Of a stretch of DNA of 64,000 nucleotides, positions 33,000 through 41,626 are shown piece after piece. The DNA comes from Mycolicibacterium tokaiense (GTDB lineage: Bacteria > Actinomycetota > Actinomycetes > Mycobacteriales > Mycobacteriaceae), in assembly GCF_010725885.1 (NCBI RefSeq), contig NZ_AP022600.1, forward strand, positions 5,270,001 through 5,334,000, given 5' to 3'. The notes under the pieces were generated by a model, which saw only the letters and a list, made by a program, of their open reading frames with translations, was not told where the DNA came from and made no database searches. Each line of letters opens with the position of its first letter. Within the stretch, counting starts at the first letter, position 1. A program made the translations under genes and the position numbers.

Positions 33000-33494
33000 T
33001 CACTCGGAGTCATGCGAGGGCATCTCCGCGGGTGTTCGTCGCTCGGCGATGGCCGCGAGGCGCCAGGTGCACTCCCGGTTGCGCGGAAAAGCCGCGGCCA
33101 ACGCGACCCTCTGGGGGACCCATCCCATCGGTGCCCCCACGGGCACCTCGGACATCTCGATCCGACAACCACCGCCGTCGACGTCGAACAGACGAATGGT
33201 GATTCGGGCCTTGCCGAGCGGTCTGCCTTTGGCCAGCAGCACCAGCTCACGTTTCGGTACGCACTCCTGCACCACCGTGAGATCGTCGAGCAGCAGCGGC
33301 CACACACCGACCGAGTGCCGAATGGAGCTGCCCACCTGCGGCCAGTTCGGATCGACAGCACGCATCCGACTGTTGCCCACCACCCATTGGGAATAGGTCC
33401 AGCCGTCGGCGATCACCGCCCACACCTGCTCGCGGCTGGCCTCGGTGTCCCGCTTCACCGTCAGCGAGCTTTCTATCTCCAGATGTTCAGCCAC
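33000..33494 (-). CDS. SRPBCC-family protein
   Basis: 164 residues beginning at GTG 33494 (VAEHLEIESSL) with GAGAGG eight bases upstream; the frame is open to 33713, but that part is compositionally unlike the gene and covers a dyad. The pattern TVKRDTEASREQVWAVIADGWTYSQWV and VGSSIRHSVG is typical of START/Bet v1-like lipid- or ligand-binding proteins common in mycobacteria. No ligand can be named. It is divergent from the PfkB gene. Confidence 0.82.
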   Translation of the reverse strand: MAEHLEIESSLTVKRDTEASREQVWAVIADGWTYSQWVVGNSRMRAVDPNWPQVGSSIRHSVGVWPLLLDDLTVVQECVPKRELVLLAKGRPLGKARITIRLFDVDGGGCRIEMSEVPVGAPMGWVPQRVALAAAFPRNRECTWRLAAIAERRTPAEMPSHDSE

Positions 33495-33668
33495 CAGTTC
33501 TACCTCTCTGTCATCGTCCACCCACCAGGGCGGCGGTGACCCGATTGGCGACGGCTCGTTGTGACTCCGGTGGCCCGCTCTGCGCCGCCATGTCTCGGAG
33601 CTACCCCGCGGAGACGGCTTCAAACCGGTGCTCCAACCCTGCGGGGAACCTCGAGAGCACACATACGC

Positions 33669-33697
33669 CCAGAAAGATTGACAGTCAATACTTCTGG
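33669..33697. promoter_or_regulatory. 29-bp dyad in the SRPBCC/PfkB divergent region
   Basis: Arms 33669-33682 and 33684-33697 pair at 12 of 14 positions around a single central base (CCAGAA... and ...TTCTGG at the ends, TTGAC/GTCAA at the core). It lies about midway in the 250-base region between start sites of the divergent genes; the rest of the region shows nothing else recognisable. It may be an operator or form a hairpin. Confidence 0.45.
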
Positions 33698-33744
33698 CAG
33701 GACCCGCTTGCATGCGGATTTGACGAGTGGGTAATCACCCGCGC

Positions 33745-34710
33745 ATGACAGACTCCCGCACGCACGACGGCAAACCTGACACCGTGGTCATCTTCGCTCC
33801 CCTGCCCGTCCTGACGGTGACCGTGGAGAGCCGTTCGGGCGAGGACGACATCCACGTCCACGCCGGCGGCCAAGGCGTGTGGCAGTCCCGCATGGTGTCG
33901 TCGCTGGGTGTGCCCACCGTGCTGTGCGCCGCGCTCGGCGGTGAGACCGGCTCGGTGCTGGGCCACCTGCTCCCCACCACCGACGTCACCGTCCGCAGTG
34001 TGCTGGTCAGCTGCCGCAACGGGGCCTACGTCCACGACCGCCGCACCGGCGACCGCGACATCATCGCCGAGAGCCCCGGCAGCGCGCTGGACCGCCACGA
34101 ACTCGATTCGCTCTACGAACTGACGCTCACCGAGGGGCTGACCCACGGCCGGGTGCTGCTGTCCGGGCCTCAGGACGACCGCGTGATCCCTGCCGACCTG
34201 TACCGGCGCCTGACCAGCGACCTCGGGGCCAACGGGTGCAAGGTCGCCGCCGATCTCGCCGGGGAGCGCCTCGAGGCGGTGCTCGCTGGTCAACCGGACC
34301 TGGTCAAAGTCAGCCACGAAGAGCTCCTCGACGACGGCCGGGCCAAGTCCGACGAACCGGAGGACCTGGTTGACGCGATGCGCACGATGCGCGACGAGGG
34401 CGCCAACACGATCGTCGTGTCCCGGTCCGGGGCCGCGCCCGCGCTGGCGTTGTTCGACGATGACGAGGGCGAGGGCAGCATCGTGGAGATCGTCATGCCC
34501 AAGCTGGAGCCGGCCGACCCCACCGGCGCCGGGGACTCCATGACGGCGGGCATGGTGGCCGCCCTGGCCAGCGGCCGGACTCTGCGCGAATCGCTGCAGA
34601 TGGGTGCCGCGTGCGGGGCGCTGAACGTGGTGCGCCACGGGTTGGGCACCGGCGGCGCCAAGGCCGTGGCGACGTTGGCCGAGCGGGTTGAGCTGAGGCA
34701 ATGGTCATGA
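33745..34710 (+). CDS. PfkB-family sugar kinase
   Basis: 321 residues. It has an N-terminal ribokinase-like segment with GGQGVWQSRMVSSLG and the C-terminal PfkB signature DPTGAGDSMTAGM, where the aspartate is the catalytic base. It resembles 1-phosphofructokinase or tagatose-6-phosphate kinase types more than ribokinase, but the substrate is not certain. Start ATG 33745 is chosen (MTDSRTHDG); GTG 33727 is an alternative. Its stop overlaps the surE start in an ATGA junction, an unusual partner pair of phosphorylating and dephosphorylating enzymes. Confidence 0.87.
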   Translation: MTDSRTHDGKPDTVVIFAPLPVLTVTVESRSGEDDIHVHAGGQGVWQSRMVSSLGVPTVLCAALGGETGSVLGHLLPTTDVTVRSVLVSCRNGAYVHDRRTGDRDIIAESPGSALDRHELDSLYELTLTEGLTHGRVLLSGPQDDRVIPADLYRRLTSDLGANGCKVAADLAGERLEAVLAGQPDLVKVSHEELLDDGRAKSDEPEDLVDAMRTMRDEGANTIVVSRSGAAPALALFDDDEGEGSIVEIVMPKLEPADPTGAGDSMTAGMVAALASGRTLRESLQMGAACGALNVVRHGLGTGGAKAVATLAERVELRQWS

Positions 34711-35474
34711 GCCGTCGGGTACTGGTGACCAATGACGACGGCATCGACTCCCCGGGCCTGCACGCCCTGGCGGCCGCGGCACGCGACGCGGGGCTGCATG
34801 TGGTGGTGGCCGCACCCGCCGAACAGGCCAGTGGTGCCAGCGCAGCATTGACCGCCGTCCGCCGCGACGGCCGGACCGTGGTGGAGCGCCGGGACGTCCC
34901 GGCGCTTCCCGGCATCGAGGCGTGGGCAGTACACGCCCAACCCGCGCATATCGTCGCCGCGGCACTGGGCGGCTGGTTCGACCCCCGGCCCGACATCGTG
35001 CTCTCCGGGATCAATCACGGCGCGAATGTCGGTCGCGCGGTACTGCATTCGGGCACCGTCGGGGCGGCACTGACGGCGAAGATCAGCGATACCCGGGCCC
35101 TTGCGGTGTCTTTGGACGTGGCGCTGCACCCCACCGGGGAACGCTTCTGGGAAACCGCGGCGGGCCTGGTGGCACCGGTGCTGCAGTTGCTCCTGGACTC
35201 GCCCGAGGGCACCGTCCTGTCACTCAACGTCCCGGACCGGCCGCCCTCTGAGGTGGGGCCGCTGCGCCACGCCACGCTGGCGGTCGGTGGCGCCGTCCAG
35301 ACGCGGGTCGATGAGGTACGTGACGGCGACGTGCGATTGGCCGAGGTCGAGATCTCCGAGGAACCGGAGCCCGGCACCGACAGTGCTCTCCTGGCCGCCG
35401 GGCACCCGACGCTCACCGAACTGCGATCCGTCGAGGCGCACGACAGCGGGCTGGTGCAGAACTGGCTCGACTGA
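34707..35474 (+). CDS. surE: 5'/3'-nucleotidase SurE
   Basis: 255 residues. The diagnostic N-terminal VTNDDGIDSPG carries the metal-binding aspartates, followed by AAPAEQASGASAA and LSGINHGANVGRAVLHSGTVGAA, the SurE signature blocks. The enzyme removes phosphate from nucleoside monophosphates in the cytoplasm and is tied to stationary-phase survival in other bacteria. ATG 34707 overlaps the PfkB stop by 4 bp; ATG 34701 is two codons upstream. It is convergent with the GH3 gene, 14 bases apart. Confidence 0.93.
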   Translation: MSRRVLVTNDDGIDSPGLHALAAAARDAGLHVVVAAPAEQASGASAALTAVRRDGRTVVERRDVPALPGIEAWAVHAQPAHIVAAALGGWFDPRPDIVLSGINHGANVGRAVLHSGTVGAALTAKISDTRALAVSLDVALHPTGERFWETAAGLVAPVLQLLLDSPEGTVLSLNVPDRPPSEVGPLRHATLAVGGAVQTRVDEVRDGDVRLAEVEISEEPEPGTDSALLAAGHPTLTELRSVEAHDSGLVQNWLD

Positions 35475-35488
35475 GAAATCCCCGGGGC

Positions 35489-37741
35489 TCAGCTGTCCTC
35501 GGACAACAAGCCCTCGATCATCGCGGTCGGGTCGAGACCGAAGTCACCCGCGGCGGCGAACATCGCGGCCCTGCCGATGGGGAACGAGTCCAGCATCCGG
35601 GAGATGTCCACACCGTCGGGCATGACCGCCGGGCCACCGTCACCCATCATCTCGCTGAACAGGCTCATCAGACGTGGACCTGCCACGGGGTGGGCCAGCA
35701 CCTCACCGATGGTCGAATTCCGCGAGAGTGGCAGCAGCACAGCGTCTCCGGTGAGGTCCACCGAGACCGAGGTTCGGATGTCGCGGCTCGAAGCCGCGAC
35801 GTCGACGCGGTAGCTGCCGCCTTCGACGATCCAGCTGTCCACCCGGATGTCCCAGTACGCCAGGTCCTTTCGCCGAATGGTCAGGCCGACCTCGCGGCAC
35901 TCCCCCGGTTCCAGCACCACCGAGGTGAATGCCTTCAGCTCGCGCGGCGGACGCGTTATCCTGCTGTCCGACAACGCCGTATAGGCCTGCACCACCTCGC
36001 GACCCGGCACGTCACCGACATTGGAGACGAGAACCCGGATCTCGACGTCACCCGCAGGAGTCGTGGTCGCAACGGCCTGGCCGTATTCGAAGGTGGTGTA
36101 GGACAATCCGTGGCCGAAGGGAAAGGCGACGTCGAGGTCACGGGCGTCGTACCAGCGGTAGCCGACGAACAACCCTTCGCCGTAGCGTACATGTGAGTGC
36201 TCGCCGGGAAAGTCGAGGTAGGCGGGGCTGTCGGCCAGCCGCAGCGGGATGGTCTCGGTGAGTTTGGCCGACGGGTTGACCTCGCCGAACAGGATGTCGG
36301 CGGTGGCGCCGCCGCCGGCCTGGCCGAGCAACCATGCCTCCAGGATGGCCGGCACCTTGGGCGCGAAGGGCAGCGCCACCACGCCACCGTTGGACAACAC
36401 CGCCACCGTGTTGGGGTTCGCGTCCAGCACCGCGTCCAGTAGCGCGAGTTGCTCGGCGGGCAGGTCGATGTCCACGCGGTCATACCCTTCCGATTCCGTG
36501 GCCGCGGGCAGTCCGAGGAACACCACGGCGACGTCGGCTCGCGCGGCCGCAGCCACCGCTTCGGCACGCAGGTGCTCGGCGGGCTGTGCGCCGGACAGGT
36601 CGAACCCGGCGGCATGGGTGACCTTTCCCGCGGCCAGAAGCCGGATTTCGTCGAGCGCGTTGTCGAGTCGGGTGGGGTTGATCAGCGACGAGCCCGCACC
36701 CTGATACCGGGGCTCGGTGGCAAACGCGCCGATGACCGCGACGTCGGCGTCCCGGGCCAACGGAAGCAGACCGCCGTCGTTTTTCAGCAGCACGATCGAC
36801 CGCCCGGCCGCCTCACGCGCCAACCGGTGGTGCGCGTCGACGTCGACGGGTCCGGCCGCGGAACCGGCACCCGCCAGCACCTTGCGGACCAGGCCGAGTA
36901 CCCGCGAGGCCGAGCGGTCGACCACCGACTCCTCGAGCCTGCCGTCGCGCACCGCGGCGACGATCGCGGCATCGGTGACCCCACCGGATGACGGCATCTC
37001 CAGATCCATCCCTGCCTCGATGCCGGCCACACGGTCGTCGACAGCACCCCAGTCCGAGACCACCAGACCCTCGAAACCCCATTCCTCACGCAGCACCGTC
37101 GAGAGCAGCCATCGATCTTCGGACGCGTACACACCGTTGATGCGGTTGTAGGAACACATCACCGTCCACGGCTGCGCCTCTTCGATCACCCGCTGGAAAC
37201 CGCGCAGATAGATCTCCCGCAACGGGCGGGGATCAACATCTGCGCTCACCCGCATCCGATCGGTTTCCTGGTTGTTGGCGGCGAAGTGTTTGAGCGAGGC
37301 CCCGACACCCTGGGATTGGATGCCCGCCACCATCGCGGCGCCGAGTGTTCCGCTGATCACCGGGTCCTCGGAGAAGTACTCGAAGTTACGCCCGCACAGC
37401 GGAGAACGTTTGATGTTGACACCCGGCCCCAGCAGCACACCGACCCTCTCGCTCGACGCCTCCACGCCGAGCGCCCGGCCCACCCGTCGCACCAGGTCGA
37501 CATCCCACGACGATCCCAGACCCACCGCCGGTGGAAAGCAGGTCGCCGGGATGCTGTCGCCGATGCCGAGGTGGTCTCCACCCTCGCGTTGTTTACGCAG
37601 TCCGTGCGGGCCGTCAGTCAGCATGATCCACGGAACATGCACCCGGTCAATCGGTTTGGTGTACCAGAAGCCGGCACCACTGGCCAGCGCCGCCTTCTCG
37701 TCGAGAGTCAGGGCATCAACGGACACGTCATCGAGGGACAC
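35489..37741 (-). CDS. GH3 beta-glucosidase
   Basis: 750 residues, no signal peptide, so probably cytoplasmic. The N-terminal GH3 barrel carries the nucleophile Asp230 in VVSDWGAVDD; KHFAANNQETDR and GPGVNIKRSPLCGRNFEYFSEDP are family blocks. The C-terminal GH3 sandwich (about 305-530) is followed by a fibronectin-III-like domain (about 570-660). Start is GTG 37741. It stands alone on the minus strand with no transporter beside it, unlike the second GH3 at 52-54 kb; it may act on aryl- or oligo-beta-glucosides. Confidence 0.92.
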   Translation of the reverse strand: MSLDDVSVDALTLDEKAALASGAGFWYTKPIDRVHVPWIMLTDGPHGLRKQREGGDHLGIGDSIPATCFPPAVGLGSSWDVDLVRRVGRALGVEASSERVGVLLGPGVNIKRSPLCGRNFEYFSEDPVISGTLGAAMVAGIQSQGVGASLKHFAANNQETDRMRVSADVDPRPLREIYLRGFQRVIEEAQPWTVMCSYNRINGVYASEDRWLLSTVLREEWGFEGLVVSDWGAVDDRVAGIEAGMDLEMPSSGGVTDAAIVAAVRDGRLEESVVDRSASRVLGLVRKVLAGAGSAAGPVDVDAHHRLAREAAGRSIVLLKNDGGLLPLARDADVAVIGAFATEPRYQGAGSSLINPTRLDNALDEIRLLAAGKVTHAAGFDLSGAQPAEHLRAEAVAAAARADVAVVFLGLPAATESEGYDRVDIDLPAEQLALLDAVLDANPNTVAVLSNGGVVALPFAPKVPAILEAWLLGQAGGGATADILFGEVNPSAKLTETIPLRLADSPAYLDFPGEHSHVRYGEGLFVGYRWYDARDLDVAFPFGHGLSYTTFEYGQAVATTTPAGDVEIRVLVSNVGDVPGREVVQAYTALSDSRITRPPRELKAFTSVVLEPGECREVGLTIRRKDLAYWDIRVDSWIVEGGSYRVDVAASSRDIRTSVSVDLTGDAVLLPLSRNSTIGEVLAHPVAGPRLMSLFSEMMGDGGPAVMPDGVDISRMLDSFPIGRAAMFAAAGDFGLDPTAMIEGLLSEDS

Positions 37742-37858
37742 GTTCCCACCCTGCCACGCTCGACCCCGGTCGGTGGATCACCCGTGGTGGTGGGTGGTGC
37801 GGGCGGCCCCCTCCGAGCGAGAGAGTGGTCAGCCGCGAGCACCCCGCAGGGGCACCGT

Positions 37859-39061
37859 TCAGCGTTGCGCGCCGACCGTTTGATCAGCAGGCGCGGCGTC
37901 CTCCGACAGGCCGCGCAGTGGTCCGGCGAGACGGGCGAGCAGCGGGATCAGCGCGGCGGTCACCGCCAGCGCGGCGGCGACGACGGCGGCGCCGGCATTG
38001 CCATACGCGTCGGTGACCACGCCCGCGATGGCCGTACCGACGGCCCCGCCCACGAGCGCACCGCTGTTGAGCCAGCCGAACGCCTCGGTGACCGCGTGCT
38101 CGGCGATGTCCCGGGACACCATGAGGTACAACGCCGAAAGTGCCGGTGCGAAGCCGAGCCCAGACAGGAACAGCATCACGAACTGAAGCGCCAGGGTCTC
38201 CGCGATACCGAAGGCCGCTGTCCCCAGGGCGACTGCGGAAAGCGCGGCGACGAGGCCGGGCAATCCGAGCTTGCGGTGACCGAACGTCAGACCGCCGATC
38301 AAGGACCCGAGGCTGGCCACCGCGACAGCCGCACCCGCCACGATGCCGTTGCCGCCGTGCTCGGCGACGATCCCGACCTCGAGCGCCATGAACGACGCAA
38401 CCAGCGCCAGGCTGGCGAGCATTGCGGTGATGAGCGTCCGGTTCAGCAGAACCGCGCCGAAAGCCCGGCTCTGACGCGGGATCGATGGCCGTATCCGGCG
38501 GGCGCTCATCAGGAACCAGCTGGTGCCCACCAGCGTGATTCCCGCCGACAGGACAAGCGGTAGCGCCGTCGACAGGGTGGACGACAGCAGAGTTGCCGCC
38601 ACCGGTCCGATCACCCAGATCAGTTCCTGCGCGGTGGTGTCCAGCGCGAACAATGCGCGCACCCCGGCGGGCGCCACCATGTGCGGATACAGCGCACGAA
38701 CCACCGGCATCAGCGGCGGTACCGAGGCGCCGACGAGCACGCCGAGCGCCATCAACAGGAACGGGTGAGGGCCGGCGACGGCCAGCGCAACCATCGCCAC
38801 GGCGTTGACCAGCGCCGCTGTCACCAGCGTCGCGACGCGACCGAATGGTCGTACCAGCCTGGCCGTCATCGGCATCGCTATCGCCTCGCCGACGCTGACG
38901 CAGGCCACCACCGCCCCGGCACGGGCGTAGGACCCGGTCTCGGCCTCGACGTGGATCAAAATGGCCAGCGAGAGCATCCCGAGCGGCAGGCGCGCAAACA
39001 GTTGCGAGGCCGTCACATTGAGCACGCCCGGTACCCGGATCAACTCCCGGTAGGCCCCCAT
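37859..39061 (-). CDS. MFS transporter
   Basis: 400 residues, 12 predicted membrane segments, with a motif-A-like loop MTARLVRPFGRVATL. It resembles small MFS drug-efflux proteins. ATG 39061 has AGAGGG about five bases upstream; a GTG one codon earlier is equally possible. It is divergent from a TetR gene with a 28-bp dyad between them, the standard layout of a TetR-controlled exporter. The substrate is not evident. Confidence 0.87.
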   Translation of the reverse strand: MGAYRELIRVPGVLNVTASQLFARLPLGMLSLAILIHVEAETGSYARAGAVVACVSVGEAIAMPMTARLVRPFGRVATLVTAALVNAVAMVALAVAGPHPFLLMALGVLVGASVPPLMPVVRALYPHMVAPAGVRALFALDTTAQELIWVIGPVAATLLSSTLSTALPLVLSAGITLVGTSWFLMSARRIRPSIPRQSRAFGAVLLNRTLITAMLASLALVASFMALEVGIVAEHGGNGIVAGAAVAVASLGSLIGGLTFGHRKLGLPGLVAALSAVALGTAAFGIAETLALQFVMLFLSGLGFAPALSALYLMVSRDIAEHAVTEAFGWLNSGALVGGAVGTAIAGVVTDAYGNAGAAVVAAALAVTAALIPLLARLAGPLRGLSEDAAPADQTVGAQR

Positions 39062-39106
39062 CACCGCCCTCTTCTCGTTAATTCGCGCCCTGCCAAGCCA
39101 ACCGGC

Positions 39107-39134
39107 TTACTATACCGTCCAGCCGGTACAGTAA
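39107..39134. promoter_or_regulatory. TetR operator in MFS/TetR divergent region
   Basis: Arms TTACTATACCG (39107-39117) and CGGTACAGTAA (39124-39134) pair at 10 of 11 positions across six bases. The left arm contains, on the minus strand, TATAGT, a likely -10 for the MFS gene. On the plus strand TATGGT (39144-39149) lies six bases before the TetR ATG, the spacing of a leaderless promoter. The dyad can block both promoters. Confidence 0.65.
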
Positions 39135-39155
39135 ACCGCGCCGTATGGTTGGCCG

Positions 39156-39698
39156 ATGACGTCCGCCCGGGATCGGATCCTCGACGCTTATGCGGATCTG
39201 CTCGCCGTCGAGGGCGAGCGCTACGCCACCCTGGACGCTGTGGCCGGCAAAGCCGGGGTCTCCAAAGGCGGACTTCTCTACCACTTCCCCTCCAAAGACC
39301 GCCTGGCCGCGGCGCTGTGCGAACGACTGGCAGAGCTGGCTGTGCGGGACGCCGAGGCGATGCGCACCGCAGCCGAAGGACCGGCGCGGTATTACGTGCG
39401 CTCCTCCCACTACGCAGGCACACCCCTGGACCGCGCCATCGTCGCCGTGTCGAGACTGCGGCAGGCCGGCGACGCCACCGCCCGGGCCGTCATCGACGCG
39501 GCGTCGGCAGAGTGGCTGTCGATACTGCACGACGCGCTCGGCGATCTGGACACCGCGCGCGCCATCAAGCTCATGGGCGACGGGCTCTACTACAACGCCC
39601 TGCACCGCGCCCTCGGCGGCTTCCCTGACACCACCGAAGCGGACGAGGGCTTGTTGGCGGTGGTCGACCGCATCACCGGTCGCGCCGACTCCCGCTAG
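39156..39698 (+). CDS. TetR-family transcriptional regulator
   Basis: 180 residues. The HTH spans about 8-54 (YATLDAVAGKAGVSKGGLLYHFPSK). The C-terminal domain resembles TetR_C_37-like domains of QacR/AcrR-type regulators in actinobacteria. It probably represses the divergent MFS exporter and itself through the 39107-39134 dyad. The message may be leaderless. Confidence 0.9.
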   Translation: MTSARDRILDAYADLLAVEGERYATLDAVAGKAGVSKGGLLYHFPSKDRLAAALCERLAELAVRDAEAMRTAAEGPARYYVRSSHYAGTPLDRAIVAVSRLRQAGDATARAVIDAASAEWLSILHDALGDLDTARAIKLMGDGLYYNALHRALGGFPDTTEADEGLLAVVDRITGRADSR

Positions 39699-39724
39699 CG
39701 GAGCCAACCTCGACAGGGCGCTAT

Positions 39725-39740
39725 TGTGACCTGAATCACA
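39725..39740 (+). promoter_or_regulatory. CRP-type binding site
   Basis: TGTGA-CCTGAA-TCACA is a perfect match to the TGTGA-N6-TCACA consensus of CRP proteins, including mycobacterial Crp. It lies 129 bases upstream of the XRE-cupin start, ahead of the polyamine-type locus. cAMP-dependent control is inferred; a cyclase gene is also present at 11-12 kb. Confidence 0.6.
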
Positions 39741-39797
39741 TCGCGGTGTCATTGTGATCCAGGTCTTGCATCATCACGTCTGTTCGCCCTAGTATTC

Positions 39798-39828
39798 CGT
39801 GTCAACGAACAGTTTGTTCGCTGACACG
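39798..39828 (+). promoter_or_regulatory. 31-bp dyad upstream of PuuR-like regulator
   Basis: Arms 39798-39811 and 39815-39828 pair at 13 of 14 positions around GTT; the perfect core is CGAACA-GTT-TGTTCG. It lies 40 bases before the regulator start and is the likely operator for that XRE-cupin protein, possibly overlapping its promoter. Confidence 0.65.
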
Positions 39829-39868
39829 TAAGTTCTTTGTTACCAATGAGAAACGGACGGACGCTGAC

Positions 39869-40456
39869 ATGGACTCGGGGCTTCGGGCTGTGGACGCCGC
39901 ATCGTCGGCGGGTGACGCCGTCACGGGTGCGCGGATCAGGGAGTTCCGTCAAGCCCGGCAGATCAAGCTTCGGGAGCTTGCGGGCCGGGCGGGCATCTCA
40001 CCGGGGTTCCTCAGCCAGGTCGAACGGGGACAGGCCAACCCGAGTGTGGGCACGTTGCGCCGGCTTGCCGAAGAACTGGGTGTCACGCTGCCCGACCTGT
40101 TCACCGATCAGCAGGCCAACGACATCCGGATCCTGCGTAAAGAAGCCCGGTCCGTCATCGAGGTCTCGGAGTCCAGCGCCAAATATCTGCTGTCGCAGAA
40201 GCCACTGCGCAATGTCGAGGTCTACGCCGCGGAGTTCGCGCCGGGAGCCAGTGCCGGCCCGGCCTATGTGCACGGCGACGCCCAGGAGATCCTCATCGCC
40301 GTCGTCGGAAGTCCCACCCTCGAACTCGACGGCACCACGTATCAACTCCACGCCGGGGACAGCGCCGAATATCGGACCTCGATCCCCCACACCGTCCACA
40401 ACCTCAGCGACGAACCGGTCGAACTGCTCTGGATCGTCAGCCCACCGACCAACTGA
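39869..40456 (+). CDS. XRE-cupin regulator (PuuR-like)
   Basis: 195 residues. HTH about 21-77 (IREFRQARQIKLRELAGRAG, FLSQVERGQANPS) and cupin about 115-190 with AYVHGDAQEILIAVVG and IPHTVHNL. The architecture and the operon it heads match PuuR, the putrescine-responsive repressor of E. coli, though the ligand here may be another amine. The importer genes start 28 bases downstream on the same strand, so regulator and operon may be one unit. Confidence 0.88.
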   Translation: MDSGLRAVDAASSAGDAVTGARIREFRQARQIKLRELAGRAGISPGFLSQVERGQANPSVGTLRRLAEELGVTLPDLFTDQQANDIRILRKEARSVIEVSESSAKYLLSQKPLRNVEVYAAEFAPGASAGPAYVHGDAQEILIAVVGSPTLELDGTTYQLHAGDSAEYRTSIPHTVHNLSDEPVELLWIVSPPTN

Positions 40457-40483
40457 TCGCATCCCCACCCGAAGGAGATTCGC

Positions 40484-41614
40484 ATGACAACCACACCCAT
40501 CCGCCGCGTTCCGCTCGCCCTCACTGCGGCCGCCGTCATCACGGCTGTCACTGCGGCGTGCTCGGCCTCGAGCCAAGCACCGTCGACGGAGCTCGACCTG
40601 GGCAGTGGCCCGCCGCAGGCCGGCACCGTCAAAGCGGGCGCCCTCGATGGCGTGACGCTCACCTTCGTCTCCTACGGCGGCATCTTCCAGGACGGCCAGA
40701 CCAAGGCCGCCATCGAACCCTTCGCCCAGGAGTCCGGTGCCACCGTCCTGCAGGACGGCCCTACGGAGAACTCCAAGATCAAGGCCCAGGTGGACTCGGG
40801 CAACGTGACCTGGGACGTGGTGGACACCACCAATGTCTTCTCCGCCAAGAACTGCGGCGAGCTGTTCATGCCGATCGACACCAGTATCGTGGATACCAGC
40901 AAGATCCCCGAAGGTGCGCAGACCGACGAATGCTCGGTCCCGGCAATGGGATACGGCTTGATCGTCGTGTACAACACCGAGAAGTACGGCGCCAACCCGC
41001 CGAAGACCTGGGCGGATTTCTACGACACCGCGAAGTTCCCCGGCAAGCGCGGCATGCAGGGCATCTCCGGCGAGCTGGACCCGGGGGTCTTCGAGGGAGC
41101 CCTGCTGGCCGACGGTGTCGCCGCCGACGCGATCTACCCGATCGACGCTGAGCGGGCCCTGGGGAAGATGTCCAGCATCCGTGACGACTTCGTGTTCTGG
41201 ACCACCGGCGCCCAGGCGCAGCAGCTCCTCGAAGCCGGCCAGGTGGATATGGCGCTGCTCTGGAGTGGCCGGGCCTACTCCGCGGTGAAGAACGGCGCCC
41301 CCTTCGCCCCTATGTGGGACCAGTGGATGCCGGAGGCGGACACCATCGCCGTGCCCAAGGGCGCCAAGAATCCCAAGGCCTCGATGGCGTTGATCAATTA
41401 CTACCTGGGCGCCGAGCAGCAGGCGAAGCTCTCCGAGCTCACGTCGTACAGCCCGATCAACGTCGACGCCAAGCCGCAACTCGACGAGCTGGCCCAGGCC
41501 TACCTGACCACCTCGCCCGAGCGGCTCGCGGACCGCTTCCCGATCGATCTGCCCTGGTGGGCCGAGAACCAGGACGCCATGATCACCGCGTACACCGACT
41601 GGCTGGCCGGCTGA
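40484..41614 (+). CDS. ABC transporter substrate-binding lipoprotein (PotD/spermidine-putrescine type)
   Basis: 376 residues. The signal peptide ends in the lipobox VTAAC (Cys26). The mature part carries TLTFVSYGGIFQDGQ and WDVVDTTN, features of polyamine and related amine-binding proteins; GAAGGAGA precedes the ATG. It delivers substrate to the two permeases that follow. The exact ligand (putrescine, spermidine, opine or another amine) cannot be told from the sequence. Confidence 0.9.
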   Translation: MTTTPIRRVPLALTAAAVITAVTAACSASSQAPSTELDLGSGPPQAGTVKAGALDGVTLTFVSYGGIFQDGQTKAAIEPFAQESGATVLQDGPTENSKIKAQVDSGNVTWDVVDTTNVFSAKNCGELFMPIDTSIVDTSKIPEGAQTDECSVPAMGYGLIVVYNTEKYGANPPKTWADFYDTAKFPGKRGMQGISGELDPGVFEGALLADGVAADAIYPIDAERALGKMSSIRDDFVFWTTGAQAQQLLEAGQVDMALLWSGRAYSAVKNGAPFAPMWDQWMPEADTIAVPKGAKNPKASMALINYYLGAEQQAKLSELTSYSPINVDAKPQLDELAQAYLTTSPERLADRFPIDLPWWAENQDAMITAYTDWLAG

Positions 41615-41626
41615 GGCTGATCCGTC

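Noticed and set aside
37742..37858. Short CCCC/GGGG hairpin after the MFS gene at 37.86 kb
   Set aside because: Only four paired bases, too weak to call a terminator in DNA of this GC content.
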